Of a DNA stretch of 64,000 bases, positions 26,450 to 35,881 are shown one piece after another. The translations under genes were made by a program, and so were the position numbers. Source of the DNA: Chitinophaga jiangningensis (lineage in GTDB: Bacteria > Bacteroidota > Bacteroidia > Chitinophagales > Chitinophagaceae); contig NZ_FRBL01000001.1 of the NCBI RefSeq assembly GCF_900142605.1, positions 806,001 through 870,000 on the forward strand, read 5' to 3'. Below the pieces are notes generated by a model. It was not told the origin of the DNA. It searched no databases and was given only the letters and a program-made list of their open reading frames with translations. Position 1 is the first letter of the stretch. Every line of letters starts with the position of its first letter.

Positions 26450-27844
26450 ATGAAAAAACTGACCTGCTGCCTCCTGGCATTGCTGGCCATTAGTCAATGC
26501 CTGCCGGCGCAAACAAAAACTACTGCCGCCGTCACCACAGAAATTTCCCGCGAGCAACGTATGAAATGGTGGAGAGAAGCCAGATTCGGCATGTTTATCC
26601 ACTGGGGCGACTATGCCGTGCCCGCTGGATGGTATAAAGGGCATCAGGTACAACGCGGTGGCGAATGGATCATGAACAGAGGTAAGATAGGCGTGAAAGA
26701 ATACCAGGAATATGCAAAGAAATTTAACCCTGTTAAATATGATGCGGACGCATGGGTGAAAATGGCCAAAGATGCCGGCATGAAATATATCGTGATCACC
26801 GCCAAACATCACGACGGCTTCGCCATGTTTAAATCCAATGCCAGCAAATTTAATATCGTAGATGCTACACCGTATGGCAAAGATGTATTAAAAGACCTCG
26901 CTGCGGCCTGCAAAAAGCACGGCGTTAAATTAGGCTTCTACTACTCACAGGCACAGGACTGGAACAACCCTGGTGGCGCCGCTGCACGTAAAGTAGCCTC
27001 CGAAGGATGGCCTAACCCGGACAGCGCTAAAATAGACGCTTACACCGCCGCCAACACCGGCCACTGGGACCCACTGCAAACAACGGCTTCCATGTCGGAC
27101 TACATCGATAAAGTAGCAGTACCGCAGGTAAAGGAGTTATTAACTAATTATGGAGATGTAGCGGTACTCTGGTGGGATACGCCTACGAACATGACAGATG
27201 AATATGCGCAAAAACTCCAGCAGGCACTGTCCCTCCAACCCAATATCATTACCAACGACAGGCTGAAACGCCCTAACTTCCCCGGCGATTACAAAACACC
27301 GGAACAAAAAATTCCTACCAAGGAAGAACTGGATGGAAGAGACTGGGAAACCTGCATGACCATGAACGGCACCTGGGGATATAAAGAGTGGGATAACAAG
27401 TGGAAAAGCACGGAAACACTGGTAAGAAACCTGATCGATATCGCTTCCAAAAACGGTAACTACCTGCTCAACGTAGGTCCTACCGCAGAAGGTACCTTCC
27501 CGCAACAAAGCATCGACGGCCTGGCCGGTATCGGTAAATGGATGAAGGTAAACGGCGAATCCATCTACGCTACCTCCGGTAGTCAGCTGCCAACCCTCAC
27601 CTGGGGCCGCTGCACACAAAAAACCACCGGCAACAAAACCACTTACTATCTCCATGTATTTAACTGGCCATCAGATGGTAAACTGGTTGTGCCTGGATTG
27701 AAAAATAAAGTCACCAAAGCCACCCTGCTGGCAAATGGCAGCAAGCTGAAAACTGCTGCAGAAGCGGATGCGCTGGTGGTGACTGTGCCATCACAGGCGC
27801 CTGATAATATTGCGTCTGTGATCAAAATAGAAACAAGTCTTTAA
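26450..27844 (+). CDS. Alpha-L-fucosidase, glycoside hydrolase family 29
   Basis: A 464-aa exported enzyme removing alpha-linked L-fucose from glycans. It has a signal peptide (1-20, CLPAQ). The GH29 barrel starts at MKWWREARFGMFIHWGDYAVPAGWYKG (about 32-60). Further motifs are ITAKHHDGFAMFKS (about 118-131), KLGFYYSQAQDWN, and VLWWDTPTNM near residue 245, where the Asp is the family nucleophile. NYLLNVGPTAEGTFP (about 345) and a small C-terminal beta domain follow. It is the first gene of a plus-strand run GH29, GH28, SusC, SusD, which looks like a locus for fucosylated pectic or plant cell-wall glycan. Confidence 0.94.
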   Translation: MKKLTCCLLALLAISQCLPAQTKTTAAVTTEISREQRMKWWREARFGMFIHWGDYAVPAGWYKGHQVQRGGEWIMNRGKIGVKEYQEYAKKFNPVKYDADAWVKMAKDAGMKYIVITAKHHDGFAMFKSNASKFNIVDATPYGKDVLKDLAAACKKHGVKLGFYYSQAQDWNNPGGAAARKVASEGWPNPDSAKIDAYTAANTGHWDPLQTTASMSDYIDKVAVPQVKELLTNYGDVAVLWWDTPTNMTDEYAQKLQQALSLQPNIITNDRLKRPNFPGDYKTPEQKIPTKEELDGRDWETCMTMNGTWGYKEWDNKWKSTETLVRNLIDIASKNGNYLLNVGPTAEGTFPQQSIDGLAGIGKWMKVNGESIYATSGSQLPTLTWGRCTQKTTGNKTTYYLHVFNWPSDGKLVVPGLKNKVTKATLLANGSKLKTAAEADALVVTVPSQAPDNIASVIKIETSL

Positions 27845-27850
27845 TCACTT

Positions 27851-27926
27851 TTCGAAAAAGTCCGCTGCCTTCGGCAGCGGACTTTTTCGAATGGAGCCAG
27901 CGCTGAATGCCCTGGCTCCATTCGAA
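27851..27926. repeat. Double hairpin with shared junction arm (element B)
   Basis: Hairpin 1 pairs 27851-27869 with 27873-27891 (19 bp, UUCG-type tip). Hairpin 2 pairs 27886-27900 with 27912-27926 (15 bp, 11-nt loop). The palindrome TTCGAA occurs three times, at both ends and at the junction, where the stems overlap. It begins 6 nt after the GH29 stop and ends 22 bp before the GH28 start. It may reduce read-through or protect the 3' end of the GH29 message. Confidence 0.8.
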
Positions 27927-27948
27927 ACCTATCTTTTGCAGCGAATCC

Positions 27949-29472
27949 ATGAAACAGAACTACCTACTCTCTGTTTTACTGATCCTGTTTGCAGTGCAAT
28001 CACAGGCACAAAAAGCCTCGTTCGACATTGTTGCGTTTGGCGCTAACGGAAACGGAAAAACTTTAAATACAGCGGCTATACAATCCGCTATCGACAGCTG
28101 CTCCCGTAGTGGAGGCGGCATTGTACGCATCCCTCCGGGCAACTGGCTCACCGGCACACTGCTCCTTAAAAATGATGTTACCTTACAGGTAGATGAAAAT
28201 GCTACGCTGCTAGGGAGCCCGGATATCAACGACTACCAGGTGGTAGATGGGTTTAAAGACGGGCTCGGTCAGCAAATGGGCTATGCGCTCATAGGCGCCG
28301 TAGAAGTACATAACACCGCCATCACCGGCAAAGGCACCATCAACGGCCAGGGTAAACTTGTATACGCCTCCGGAGGGCACCAGCGCCGCCCCTTCCTCGT
28401 CCGCTTCGTACGATCCAGCAACATACGTGTTACAGACGTACACCTCACCGGCCCTACTGCGTGGACCATGCACTTCTTCCACTGTCAGCAAATCGTTGCA
28501 AAAAACGTTTCGATCTTTAGTCGCGGCCTCGGTAACAACGACGGTATTGATATCGACTGCTGCGAAAACGTACAAATCAGCGACTGCAACATCAACAGCG
28601 GCGACGATGCCATCTGCTTTAAAACCACCAGCCCATACCCCTGCCGCAATGTAACAGTATCGAACATACGCATCAACACCGGCGAAGGAGCCATCAAATT
28701 CGGCACCGAATCCGCCGGCAACTTTGAAAACATCACCGTAAAAAATATTAAAGTTGATTTCGCACGCGAAGGCGGTATCAAAATATTTTCCGTGGATGGC
28801 TCACATATCCGCAACATCCGTATTTCCGATGTGGATATGGATACCGTACACCTGCCGATTATTATGCGGCTCGGCGCGCGACTCAAAACTTTCCGCGAAG
28901 CTGATGCCAAACAGCCACCAGGCACCATCAGCGATATCAACATCCGCAATGTAAACGTAAAACATGGCACCTGGACAGGCATGCTTATCAGCGGTATCCC
29001 TGACCACACCATCCAAAACGTAAACCTGGAAAACATCCAGATCAATATACCAGGAACGGGTACACGTGAAGATGCGCAAATCGCACTGGAAGAGCGACCG
29101 GCAGACTATCCCGAAATCAAAATGTTCGGAAAGAAAATCCCTGCCTCTGCGCTCTACATACGGCATGCAGCCAACATCCGCTTGCACAACGTCACCATTA
29201 CATCCGACAATACAGACGCTAGACCGGCAATAATAGGATACGACCTGGCAAACATTACTATCAGCAAATGGAAAATCCCTGCTAACAACGGGCAAGAACC
29301 ACTGGCAAAAATTTCTGACGCTAAAAACATAGATTTTACCAACATCACGGCTCCCGCACACCTCACTTTCCTACACGTTAGCGGCACTAATAACGCCGCT
29401 ATTACTGTGGCAAAAAAATTAAAGGTTACACTCGGCAAAGAAGTGGCGGACAATACCGTAACAACTAAGTAA
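27949..29472 (+). CDS. Glycoside hydrolase family 28 (polygalacturonase-like) enzyme
   Basis: A 507-aa exported right-handed parallel beta-helix enzyme. It has a signal peptide (MKQNYLLSVLLILFAVQSQA) and a family start FDIVAFGANGNGKTLNTAAIQSAIDSC. The catalytic region shows GNNDGIDID (first Asp motif) and NSGDDAICFK (Asp pair). The usual GHG motif is replaced by TGEGAIKFGTESAG, without the His. This pattern occurs in divergent GH28 members such as exo-acting or rhamnogalacturonan-directed enzymes. The ATG at 27949 was chosen because the signal peptide starts there and the upstream ATG at 27907 lies inside hairpin element B. Likely substrate is a galacturonic-acid-containing glycan. Confidence 0.9.
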   Translation: MKQNYLLSVLLILFAVQSQAQKASFDIVAFGANGNGKTLNTAAIQSAIDSCSRSGGGIVRIPPGNWLTGTLLLKNDVTLQVDENATLLGSPDINDYQVVDGFKDGLGQQMGYALIGAVEVHNTAITGKGTINGQGKLVYASGGHQRRPFLVRFVRSSNIRVTDVHLTGPTAWTMHFFHCQQIVAKNVSIFSRGLGNNDGIDIDCCENVQISDCNINSGDDAICFKTTSPYPCRNVTVSNIRINTGEGAIKFGTESAGNFENITVKNIKVDFAREGGIKIFSVDGSHIRNIRISDVDMDTVHLPIIMRLGARLKTFREADAKQPPGTISDINIRNVNVKHGTWTGMLISGIPDHTIQNVNLENIQINIPGTGTREDAQIALEERPADYPEIKMFGKKIPASALYIRHAANIRLHNVTITSDNTDARPAIIGYDLANITISKWKIPANNGQEPLAKISDAKNIDFTNITAPAHLTFLHVSGTNNAAITVAKKLKVTLGKEVADNTVTTK

Positions 29473-29492
29473 CAACCAGCAAAACTAAATTC

Positions 29493-29554
29493 CCGGAAGG
29501 GCTGCCAAAAGCAGTTCCGGTACACTATTGCCGGCAACAAACGTTGTTGCCGGC
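29493..29554 (+). repeat. Two consecutive intercistronic hairpins between GH28 and susC
   Basis: Hairpin 1 has CCGGAA/TTCCGG and CTGC/GCAG arms (29493-29520, with a GGG bulge). Hairpin 2 pairs 29530-29540 with 29544-29554 (11 bp, loop ACG). They start 20 nt after the GH28 stop and end 40 bp before the susC start, so they could separate enzyme and transporter expression. Unlike elements A-D they share no arm. Confidence 0.65.
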
Positions 29555-29594
29555 CAGGCATTCCACACCCATTACTCAACCAAAAAACAACGTT

Positions 29595-32500
29595 ATGAAA
29601 AACAAGTACGATTGTACATCAATCGCTATTCCACCCGGCTTTTTCCTTCACTGGAAAATGCTGCTGGTGTTGCTCCTCTGCGTATGCTCGTCCACGTTAT
29701 ACGCACAACAAAATGTAAATATCAATGGCAAGGTAACTTCGCAAAGCGGAGAACCCCTGCCCGGCGCCAACGTACAAATCAAAGGCACCTCCAAAGGCGC
29801 TGCCACTGGCGCAGATGGTGGCTTCACACTGAGTGCCCCTGCCGGCGCTATTCTTCGCATTACCTATACAGGATTTCTCGCAAAGGAAATCACCATAGGC
29901 AGTACAGATATGCCACACCTTAACATCCAGTTAAACGTCAATAAAGGCGAGCTGAATGAAGTGGTAGTAGTAGGTTACGGTACACAAAAAAGATCCGACC
30001 TCACCGGTGCCATTACCAGCATCAGTTCACAGGCACTGCGTGATGTACCCGCTGCCAACCTCAGTCAGGCCCTGAAAGGGCAGGGCGCCGGTATCGACGT
30101 ACAGAAAAGCGGCGGCAACAGCAAGCCAGGTGCTAAACCCACAATCCTGATCCGCGGCAGCCGCTCCCTGAAAGCCACCAATTCTCCCTTATTTGTAGTG
30201 GATGGTATTCCGTTTAACGGTGATATTAACGACATCAACCCGGACGATATCAGTTCCATTCAGGTGCTTAAAGATGCCTCGGCTACTGCCATCTACGGCT
30301 CCCGCGGGGCTAACGGGGTCATACTCGTGACCACCAAACGCGGCAATGCCGGCGGTACTGTTGTTACCTACAGCGGTTATGCCGGTTTTGTAAAGCCTTC
30401 CGGCCGGTATGACCTCATGAACTCAGAACAGTATGCAGGACTCAAAAAATGGGCATTCTACAATGCCGATCCGGTGAAATACAGTAGTCCGGAAGATCCT
30501 AAAATCATGCAGGATGCCTTTGACGCAGTAGAACGCGAGGGACTCGCCAACGGCCGCAGTACCGACTGGCAGGATCTGGTATACCGCACCGGTATGCAAA
30601 CCAATCACCAGGTAGGAGTTTCCGGCGGCAGTGAAAAAACTCAGTACAGCATCAGCGGTGGCTACTATAAAGAAACAGGTGTGTATCCTGGTCAGTCCTT
30701 CGAACGCTTCAGCGTAAAGATCGGCGTGGACCACCAGATCAATAAAATCTTTAAAGTCGGCATTAGCTCTCTCAACAACTTTTCCACAACACTTGGAGAA
30801 AGCGCAAATCCTATGGGTCAGGTGCTGCGTGCCAGCCCTATGGCACCGGCGTTTGACAGTACCGGTAATGTGCTCAATGATTTCGTGGCCGGCAGCGCCG
30901 CACAGATATGGAATCCGCTGGCCAACTTCCTGCCAGGCGCTGTGGTGGAAAGGCGTAAACGCACCGGTACCTTCACCACCGGTTACCTGGATGTAAACAT
31001 CCTTCCCGGACTACGGTACCGCCTAAACGCAGGTGCGGAAATTAAAACCGATAATTACGGCAACTTCTACGCCAGCAAAACTACCAACAACCTCGGCAAC
31101 CTCAATACCAGCGAAACCAACTACGGACAGAATACCAGCTTCACCGTAGAAAACCTGCTGTACTACGATAAAACAATCCGTAAGCATAAACTCAGCTTTA
31201 CAGGCCTGTACAGCGTACAGGAGTCCGATGGCAGAACTACGAAATACACTAACAACACGCTGCTATCCGACAACCTGGAATTCGCCAATCCACAATACGC
31301 TTCCAACCTTGCCGGTAGCGGCACCGATCCTAAGTGGGATATCATTTCCTATATGGGTCGCTTGTTCTATAGCTTCGATGACCGCTACCTGCTCACGCTG
31401 GTGATGCGGTCCGACGGTAGCTCCCGGCTGGCGCCAGGCAACCAGTTCAAGGGCTTCCCTTCTGCGGTGGTGAGCTGGAACCTCAGCAATGAAAAATGGG
31501 CCCGCAACTCCCGGATTATCTCTAACATGAAAATCCGCGCCAGCTACGGCCGCGTTGGTAACACCGCCATTGATCCGTATCAAACAAAAGGATCACTCAA
31601 TGCACTCAACTATAACTACGGCAGTACCAATGTTACCGGTGCTTACCTCAATGCAGCACCGAATATGAACCTGCAATGGGAGTACACTACCACCGCTAAC
31701 TTCGGGGTGGACTTTGCCCTGCTCAACAACCGCATCAGTGGTAACATTGACGCCTACACGCAAAACACCAGCAACCTCCTGCTGCCACAAAAACTCCCCG
31801 GCACCACCGGCATTCCCGGCAACGTGCTGGTGAATGTGGGAAAAACAGAAAACAAAGGAATTGAAGTTCATTTAGCCACTGTAAATATCCAATCCAATAA
31901 AGCCAACGGCTTTAACTGGACCACCGATCTCAACTGGTACGTGAATCGTGGAAAGATCACCCAGCTGTACAATAACATTCAACAGGACCTTGCTAACAAC
32001 TGGTTTGTGGGCTACCCGATTGGTGAATATTACGATTATCAACGGCTGGGCCTCTGGCAAAATACCAAGACAGACTCACTGACGGCAAAGGCGTTTAAGC
32101 AAAGTGTAAGCGGGCCTACTTCTGTAATTGGAAATATCCGGGTGGTGGATGTAAATAAAGACAGCACGTTTAGTGCCGCTGATAAAACGCTGATAGGAAG
32201 TCCGCAGCCGAAATGGGAAGGCGGTATGACTAACCGGTTCAGTTACAAGGGACTTGACTTTACGATCGTAGTGTTTGCACGCGTAGGCGGTATACTGAAC
32301 AGTAAATTGTACGGGGGCGGTTTCGCCAATACCTTCCAGGGCAATTACAACAACCTGAATGTTCGGTACTGGACACCTACCAACGGCGAAAACTATTATC
32401 CGAAACCAAACAATTCATCTACCCAAACCCAATATAACGCCACCCTTGGTTACCTGGATGGCAGCTTCCTGAAAATCCGAAGCCTGAGCCTGGGCTACAA

Positions 32501-32693
32501 CCTGCCGCAGTCGTTTGTGCAGCTCCTGAAAGCCCGCTCCCTGCGCGTGTATGCCACGGCACAGGATCCGTTTATTCTCTTCAGTGAATACCGTAATAAA
32601 TACCATGGAGTAGATCCGGAATCGGCCGGCAATATCAATGCTGATACGCCCGGCACCTGGTCTATGATTTTTGGAATTAACCTGACTTTATAA
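29595..32693 (+). CDS. SusC/RagA TonB-linked outer-membrane transporter
   Basis: A 1032-aa TonB-dependent importer. A signal peptide with a long basic n-region (about 1-37, ending STLYAQ) is followed by a carboxypeptidase-regulatory-like domain (VNINGKVTSQSGEPLPGANVQIKGT), a TonB-box-like LNEVVVVGYGTQKR segment and a plug with SPLFVVDGIPFNGD and DASATAIYGSRGANGVILVTTKRG. A beta barrel follows and ends MIFGINLTL. There is no STN domain. The ATG at 29595 starts the signal sequence; an earlier in-frame ATG at 29544 would lie inside the intercistronic hairpin. Its stop and the next possible ATG overlap (TAATG), indicating coupling to susD. Confidence 0.94.
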   Translation: MKNKYDCTSIAIPPGFFLHWKMLLVLLLCVCSSTLYAQQNVNINGKVTSQSGEPLPGANVQIKGTSKGAATGADGGFTLSAPAGAILRITYTGFLAKEITIGSTDMPHLNIQLNVNKGELNEVVVVGYGTQKRSDLTGAITSISSQALRDVPAANLSQALKGQGAGIDVQKSGGNSKPGAKPTILIRGSRSLKATNSPLFVVDGIPFNGDINDINPDDISSIQVLKDASATAIYGSRGANGVILVTTKRGNAGGTVVTYSGYAGFVKPSGRYDLMNSEQYAGLKKWAFYNADPVKYSSPEDPKIMQDAFDAVEREGLANGRSTDWQDLVYRTGMQTNHQVGVSGGSEKTQYSISGGYYKETGVYPGQSFERFSVKIGVDHQINKIFKVGISSLNNFSTTLGESANPMGQVLRASPMAPAFDSTGNVLNDFVAGSAAQIWNPLANFLPGAVVERRKRTGTFTTGYLDVNILPGLRYRLNAGAEIKTDNYGNFYASKTTNNLGNLNTSETNYGQNTSFTVENLLYYDKTIRKHKLSFTGLYSVQESDGRTTKYTNNTLLSDNLEFANPQYASNLAGSGTDPKWDIISYMGRLFYSFDDRYLLTLVMRSDGSSRLAPGNQFKGFPSAVVSWNLSNEKWARNSRIISNMKIRASYGRVGNTAIDPYQTKGSLNALNYNYGSTNVTGAYLNAAPNMNLQWEYTTTANFGVDFALLNNRISGNIDAYTQNTSNLLLPQKLPGTTGIPGNVLVNVGKTENKGIEVHLATVNIQSNKANGFNWTTDLNWYVNRGKITQLYNNIQQDLANNWFVGYPIGEYYDYQRLGLWQNTKTDSLTAKAFKQSVSGPTSVIGNIRVVDVNKDSTFSAADKTLIGSPQPKWEGGMTNRFSYKGLDFTIVVFARVGGILNSKLYGGGFANTFQGNYNNLNVRYWTPTNGENYYPKPNNSSTQTQYNATLGYLDGSFLKIRSLSLGYNLPQSFVQLLKARSLRVYATAQDPFILFSEYRNKYHGVDPESAGNINADTPGTWSMIFGINLTL

Positions 32694-32704
32694 TGCATTC
32701 CGTT

Positions 32705-34411
32705 ATGAAAAAGATACTTTATATATGCTGCATTGCCGCTGCTACACAGTTATTAGGCGGATGTAAAAAAATGTTGCAGGAACAACCGCATGGTGTGCTT
32801 ACACCGGAATTTTACAAAACCAGCCAGGGCCTCAAAGCGGGTCTGGATGCGGCTTACGCCGGCACCCGTACGATCTGGGGTAATGAAGATTATTTCTCTC
32901 TTACCACGCCTGCTACGGATGAATGGCTACGCGGAAATGACGGCAATAAAGATTTATTTCTGCTGTCAACAGCCTATCAATCCACTGATGGCAAGGTCAC
33001 TGCGCTGTGGAATAACTGTTATACTTACATCAATTCCTGCAATGCGGTGGTTGAAAACGCAGCTACTGTTACCGGCATTAAAGATGAGCTGAAAGCCCGT
33101 ATGGTAGGGGAAGCCAAATTCTTACGTGCCAATTATTATTTCGTACTTGTACAGTTGTGGGGAGATGTTACCCTCACTACGAAATTTAACACGGAACCGC
33201 TTACTTCCGCTAAGCGTGATCCCCTGGCGAACGTGTATACCAGTATTATTCAGGATCTGAAAGATGCTATTGCCGTACTGCCAAAGAACCCCGTCACTAA
33301 AGGAGTGGACCCCGGGAGAGCTACTGTAGTGGCGGCCCAGCATGTATTGGCAAAAGTATACCTTACCCGCGCCGGCAGCAGTGCCAAACAACCGGATGAT
33401 TACCAGAACGCCTATACGAATGCGCTGGAGGTGATCAATAACGGAGGCATGTCGCTCCTGCCTGACTTCGCCAGTGTGTTTGCAGAGGGTAATGAGAACA
33501 GCCCAGAGGTTTTGTGGGCCGTACAACATACTACCAGCCTGGCGTACAACGGATCACCCAACCAGGACAACCGTACTCCGGATAATATGCTGGTGCATTT
33601 GTTTGTACCGCAATATGAAAAGGTGGACGGTATGCAGCGCGACATCCTTGGCGGCCGGCCCTACATCCGCACAGTTCCTTCCCGCTGGCTGACAGACACT
33701 GTATTTGCAGAAAGAAAGAACGATACCAGGTTTCATAAAACATTCCAGACGGTATGGTATTGCAATAATGCCAACAGTATTCCAAAATGGCCAACCCCTT
33801 TGCCAGCGGGCGCTCCGGCGGGTGCCACCGCAGGTGGTCCTAAATTTAAACTGGGAGATACAGCCATTTATTTGCCACTGGCACCTAAAACAGCTCAGCA
33901 GATTGCGGCAGCACCTTATACCATGATTCCTTCGGATCAATATAATGCACGGATGAGTCCAGCCTTAATGAAATATATTGATACCAAGCGCAGTGATATG
34001 AATGCACCCTCTGTACGCCCGGTGATAGCTTACCGGCTGGCGGAAACCTATCTGATAGCGGCCGAAGCGCTGATGATGGCGGGCCGGGCATCCGATGCAG
34101 TGCCATATATAAATGCAGTGCGCGAACGTGCGGCTTATCCCACAGGCAATAAAGCCCTGATGGATATTACAGCAGCAGAACTGAACCTTGATTTTATATT
34201 GGATGAACGCTCCCGGGAGCTGGCTGGCGAAAATGTACGTTGGCTGGACCTGGCACGTACGGGGCAGTTGGAAGCACGTATCAGAAAGCATAATACTGAA
34301 TGCAGGAGCAGTTTTCAGAGTCCTAAGCATTTGCTGCGACCTATTCCGCTGGATCAGATTAATGCGGTAACAACGGGACCAGCTTATGGGCAGAATAAGG
34401 ATTGGCTATAA
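32705..34411 (+). CDS. RagB/SusD-family glycan-binding lipoprotein
   Basis: A 568-aa surface lipoprotein with a signal peptide ending in the lipobox LLGGC. It is followed by KKMLQEQPHGVLTPEFYKTSQGLKAGLDAAYAGTRT, a canonical SusD start. SusD features include EAKFLRANYYFVLVQLWGDVTL, HVLAKVYLTRAGS, and the C-terminal RLAETYLIAAEALMMAGRASDAVPYINAVRERA followed by LDERSRELAGENVRWLDLARTG. The ATG at 32705 gives a normal signal peptide; the ATG at 32693 overlaps the susC stop and could be the coupled start, adding four residues. Partner of the SusC upstream in the GH29/GH28 locus. Confidence 0.94.
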   Translation: MKKILYICCIAAATQLLGGCKKMLQEQPHGVLTPEFYKTSQGLKAGLDAAYAGTRTIWGNEDYFSLTTPATDEWLRGNDGNKDLFLLSTAYQSTDGKVTALWNNCYTYINSCNAVVENAATVTGIKDELKARMVGEAKFLRANYYFVLVQLWGDVTLTTKFNTEPLTSAKRDPLANVYTSIIQDLKDAIAVLPKNPVTKGVDPGRATVVAAQHVLAKVYLTRAGSSAKQPDDYQNAYTNALEVINNGGMSLLPDFASVFAEGNENSPEVLWAVQHTTSLAYNGSPNQDNRTPDNMLVHLFVPQYEKVDGMQRDILGGRPYIRTVPSRWLTDTVFAERKNDTRFHKTFQTVWYCNNANSIPKWPTPLPAGAPAGATAGGPKFKLGDTAIYLPLAPKTAQQIAAAPYTMIPSDQYNARMSPALMKYIDTKRSDMNAPSVRPVIAYRLAETYLIAAEALMMAGRASDAVPYINAVRERAAYPTGNKALMDITAAELNLDFILDERSRELAGENVRWLDLARTGQLEARIRKHNTECRSSFQSPKHLLRPIPLDQINAVTTGPAYGQNKDWL

Positions 34412-34419
34412 CTATTTAC

Positions 34420-34493
34420 TTTCAAAATCTGAGCCGCCTTCGGCGGCTCAGATTTTGAAAAGCCCAGGGCCGAAGGTCCTGGGCTTTTCAAAA
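34420..34493. repeat. Double hairpin with shared junction arm (element C)
   Basis: Hairpin 1 pairs 34420-34438 with 34442-34460 (19 bp, loop TTC). Hairpin 2 pairs 34453-34471 with 34475-34493 (19 bp, one G-T, loop GAA). The junction TTTTGAAAA is complementary to both the left and the right outer arm (TTTCAAAA and TTTTCAAAA), so both stems cannot be complete at once. It sits between convergent genes, 8 nt past the susD stop and 7 nt past the DUF1634 stop. Confidence 0.82.
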
Positions 34494-34500
34494 ATAAACG

Positions 34501-34899
34501 TTACCCAACAAGTTCCCCCAACATGCTAAAGCAAATAACCCCCAGCACAATCAGCGTAATAAATACATAGAGATAATCGCGTTCCAGCAGGAATGCGAAT
34601 GCGGACAATGCCACGCGGATGATAGGCGTAGCGATCAGGCATACTACTCCGAGTTGGATAATTTCCATACCGTGAATACCCCTTACTCCCTGGATGATTC
34701 CTGAAAAGCTGTCGAGCCCGGCACGCACACCGGTAAACTCCCGGTAGCTGGGTAGCTCGCCGCCATGGCGATAGAGGTAGATGAGTCCACCGATGATAAC
34801 CAGTACGCTGGCAGTAATAACACCGATGCGCAACTGCTTCCCGATGAGTTGCTGAATGTCTTTATCGGCCCAGTAGCCTTTAGTAAATAAGTGTTTCAT
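34501..34899 (-). CDS. DUF1634-family membrane protein
   Basis: A 132-aa inner-membrane protein with three predicted helices: about 20-42 (LRIGVITASVLVIIGGLIYLY), 78-100 (IIQLGVVCLIATPIIRVALSAFAFL) and 105-128 (YLYVFITLIVLGVICFSML). DUF1634 proteins commonly follow TauE/SafE exporters, as here, where the chosen start lies 4 nt past the exporter stop. An upstream in-frame ATG at 34926 would overlap the exporter gene by 23 bp. It is probably an accessory subunit of the anion exporter; its biochemical role is unknown. Confidence 0.85.
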   Translation of the reverse strand: MKHLFTKGYWADKDIQQLIGKQLRIGVITASVLVIIGGLIYLYRHGGELPSYREFTGVRAGLDSFSGIIQGVRGIHGMEIIQLGVVCLIATPIIRVALSAFAFLLERDYLYVFITLIVLGVICFSMLGELVG

Positions 34900-34903
34900 G
34901 TGT

Positions 34904-35740
34904 TTAGAGTTTTCCGGTGTAACCATTGTAAATCATCTGAACGGCGAGGAAGGTGATCACCACGCTGAAGACTAAACGAAGTTTTGTTACGTTTGCGCGT
35001 ACCAGTAGTTTGGAACCGCCAAAGGCACCGGCGAGTACGCCAAGCACCACGGGCAGGCACAGGCCCGGAGAAATATAGCCACGTTGCAGGTATACTACCG
35101 CACTGGCGGCGGCGGTAACGCCAATCATGAAATTGCTGGTGGTGGTAGAAACTTTAAAAGGTATCCGCATGATATTATCCATAGCAAGCACTTTGAGGGC
35201 GCCGCTGCCGATGCCGAGTAACCCGGACATAATGCCGGCAAACATCATCATAAAATAACCACCTGCCACGCGGTGTACTGTGTAGGATACTTTTTCTGCA
35301 GGCGTTGGATATTCACCATTAAGCCGCAGTTTGCGGGCCAGTTCACTGGTATCTCCCTGATCTGCATTATTTACTTTTGGTTTAAACGACATGATAGCGG
35401 AAAAGATCAGTACACAACCGAAGATAATGGCCACGATATTGGTGGGCATAAAAACCGCCACGAGTGCACCAATTACGGCGCCGGTAGTGGTGGCTATTTC
35501 CAGGAACATCCCCAGGCGGATATTGGTAATACCTTCCTTTACATAGGCAGAAGCCGATCCGGAAGAAGTAGCAATAGAGGCAATGAGGGCGGTACCGATG
35601 GCATAGCGGATGTCGACATGAAATACAAGCGTGAGTAAGGGAATAATGACCACACCGCCTCCCAGGCCGGTGAGGGACCCCAGCATGCCGGCCGTGAATG
35701 CGCCCAGCAGCAGGATCAGCGTGAAAGCTAAAATCGTCAT
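34904..35740 (-). CDS. TauE/SafE-family sulfite/sulfonate exporter
   Basis: A 278-aa inner-membrane transporter with the two-repeat TauE/SafE topology of about eight helices. The first repeat carries MLGSLTGLGGGVVIIPLLTLVF and GTALIASIATSSGSASAYV. The second carries MMMFAGIMSGLLGIGSGALKVLAMD, STTTSNFMIGVTAAASAVVY and VLGVLAGAFGGSKLL. The family exports small anions such as sulfite, sulfoacetate or organosulfonates. It forms a two-gene operon with the DUF1634 protein behind a well-matched Bacteroidota promoter. No sulfur-metabolism gene is next to it, so the anion is not assigned. Confidence 0.92.
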   Translation of the reverse strand: MTILAFTLILLLGAFTAGMLGSLTGLGGGVVIIPLLTLVFHVDIRYAIGTALIASIATSSGSASAYVKEGITNIRLGMFLEIATTTGAVIGALVAVFMPTNIVAIIFGCVLIFSAIMSFKPKVNNADQGDTSELARKLRLNGEYPTPAEKVSYTVHRVAGGYFMMMFAGIMSGLLGIGSGALKVLAMDNIMRIPFKVSTTTSNFMIGVTAAASAVVYLQRGYISPGLCLPVVLGVLAGAFGGSKLLVRANVTKLRLVFSVVITFLAVQMIYNGYTGKL

Positions 35741-35805
35741 AAGATGGTTGGTTGGTGTTTTGATGCAATTCCAGGTACTAAACCCTGAAATTTATATGAT
35801 TGTTG

Positions 35806-35834
35806 CAAAAGTAAGCAGAATATGATTCTGGCAA
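35806..35834 (-). promoter_or_regulatory. Bacteroidota-type promoter for the TauE/SafE operon
   Basis: On the minus strand a -33 TTG (35832-35834) is followed after 18 nt by TACTTTTG (35806-35813), an exact TAnnTTTG -7 box, 65 bp before the exporter ATG. Confidence 0.6.
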
Positions 35835-35881
35835 TCCCACAATCTATAAGTAACTTGCAGGCTGTTAATTAACTGATTATT

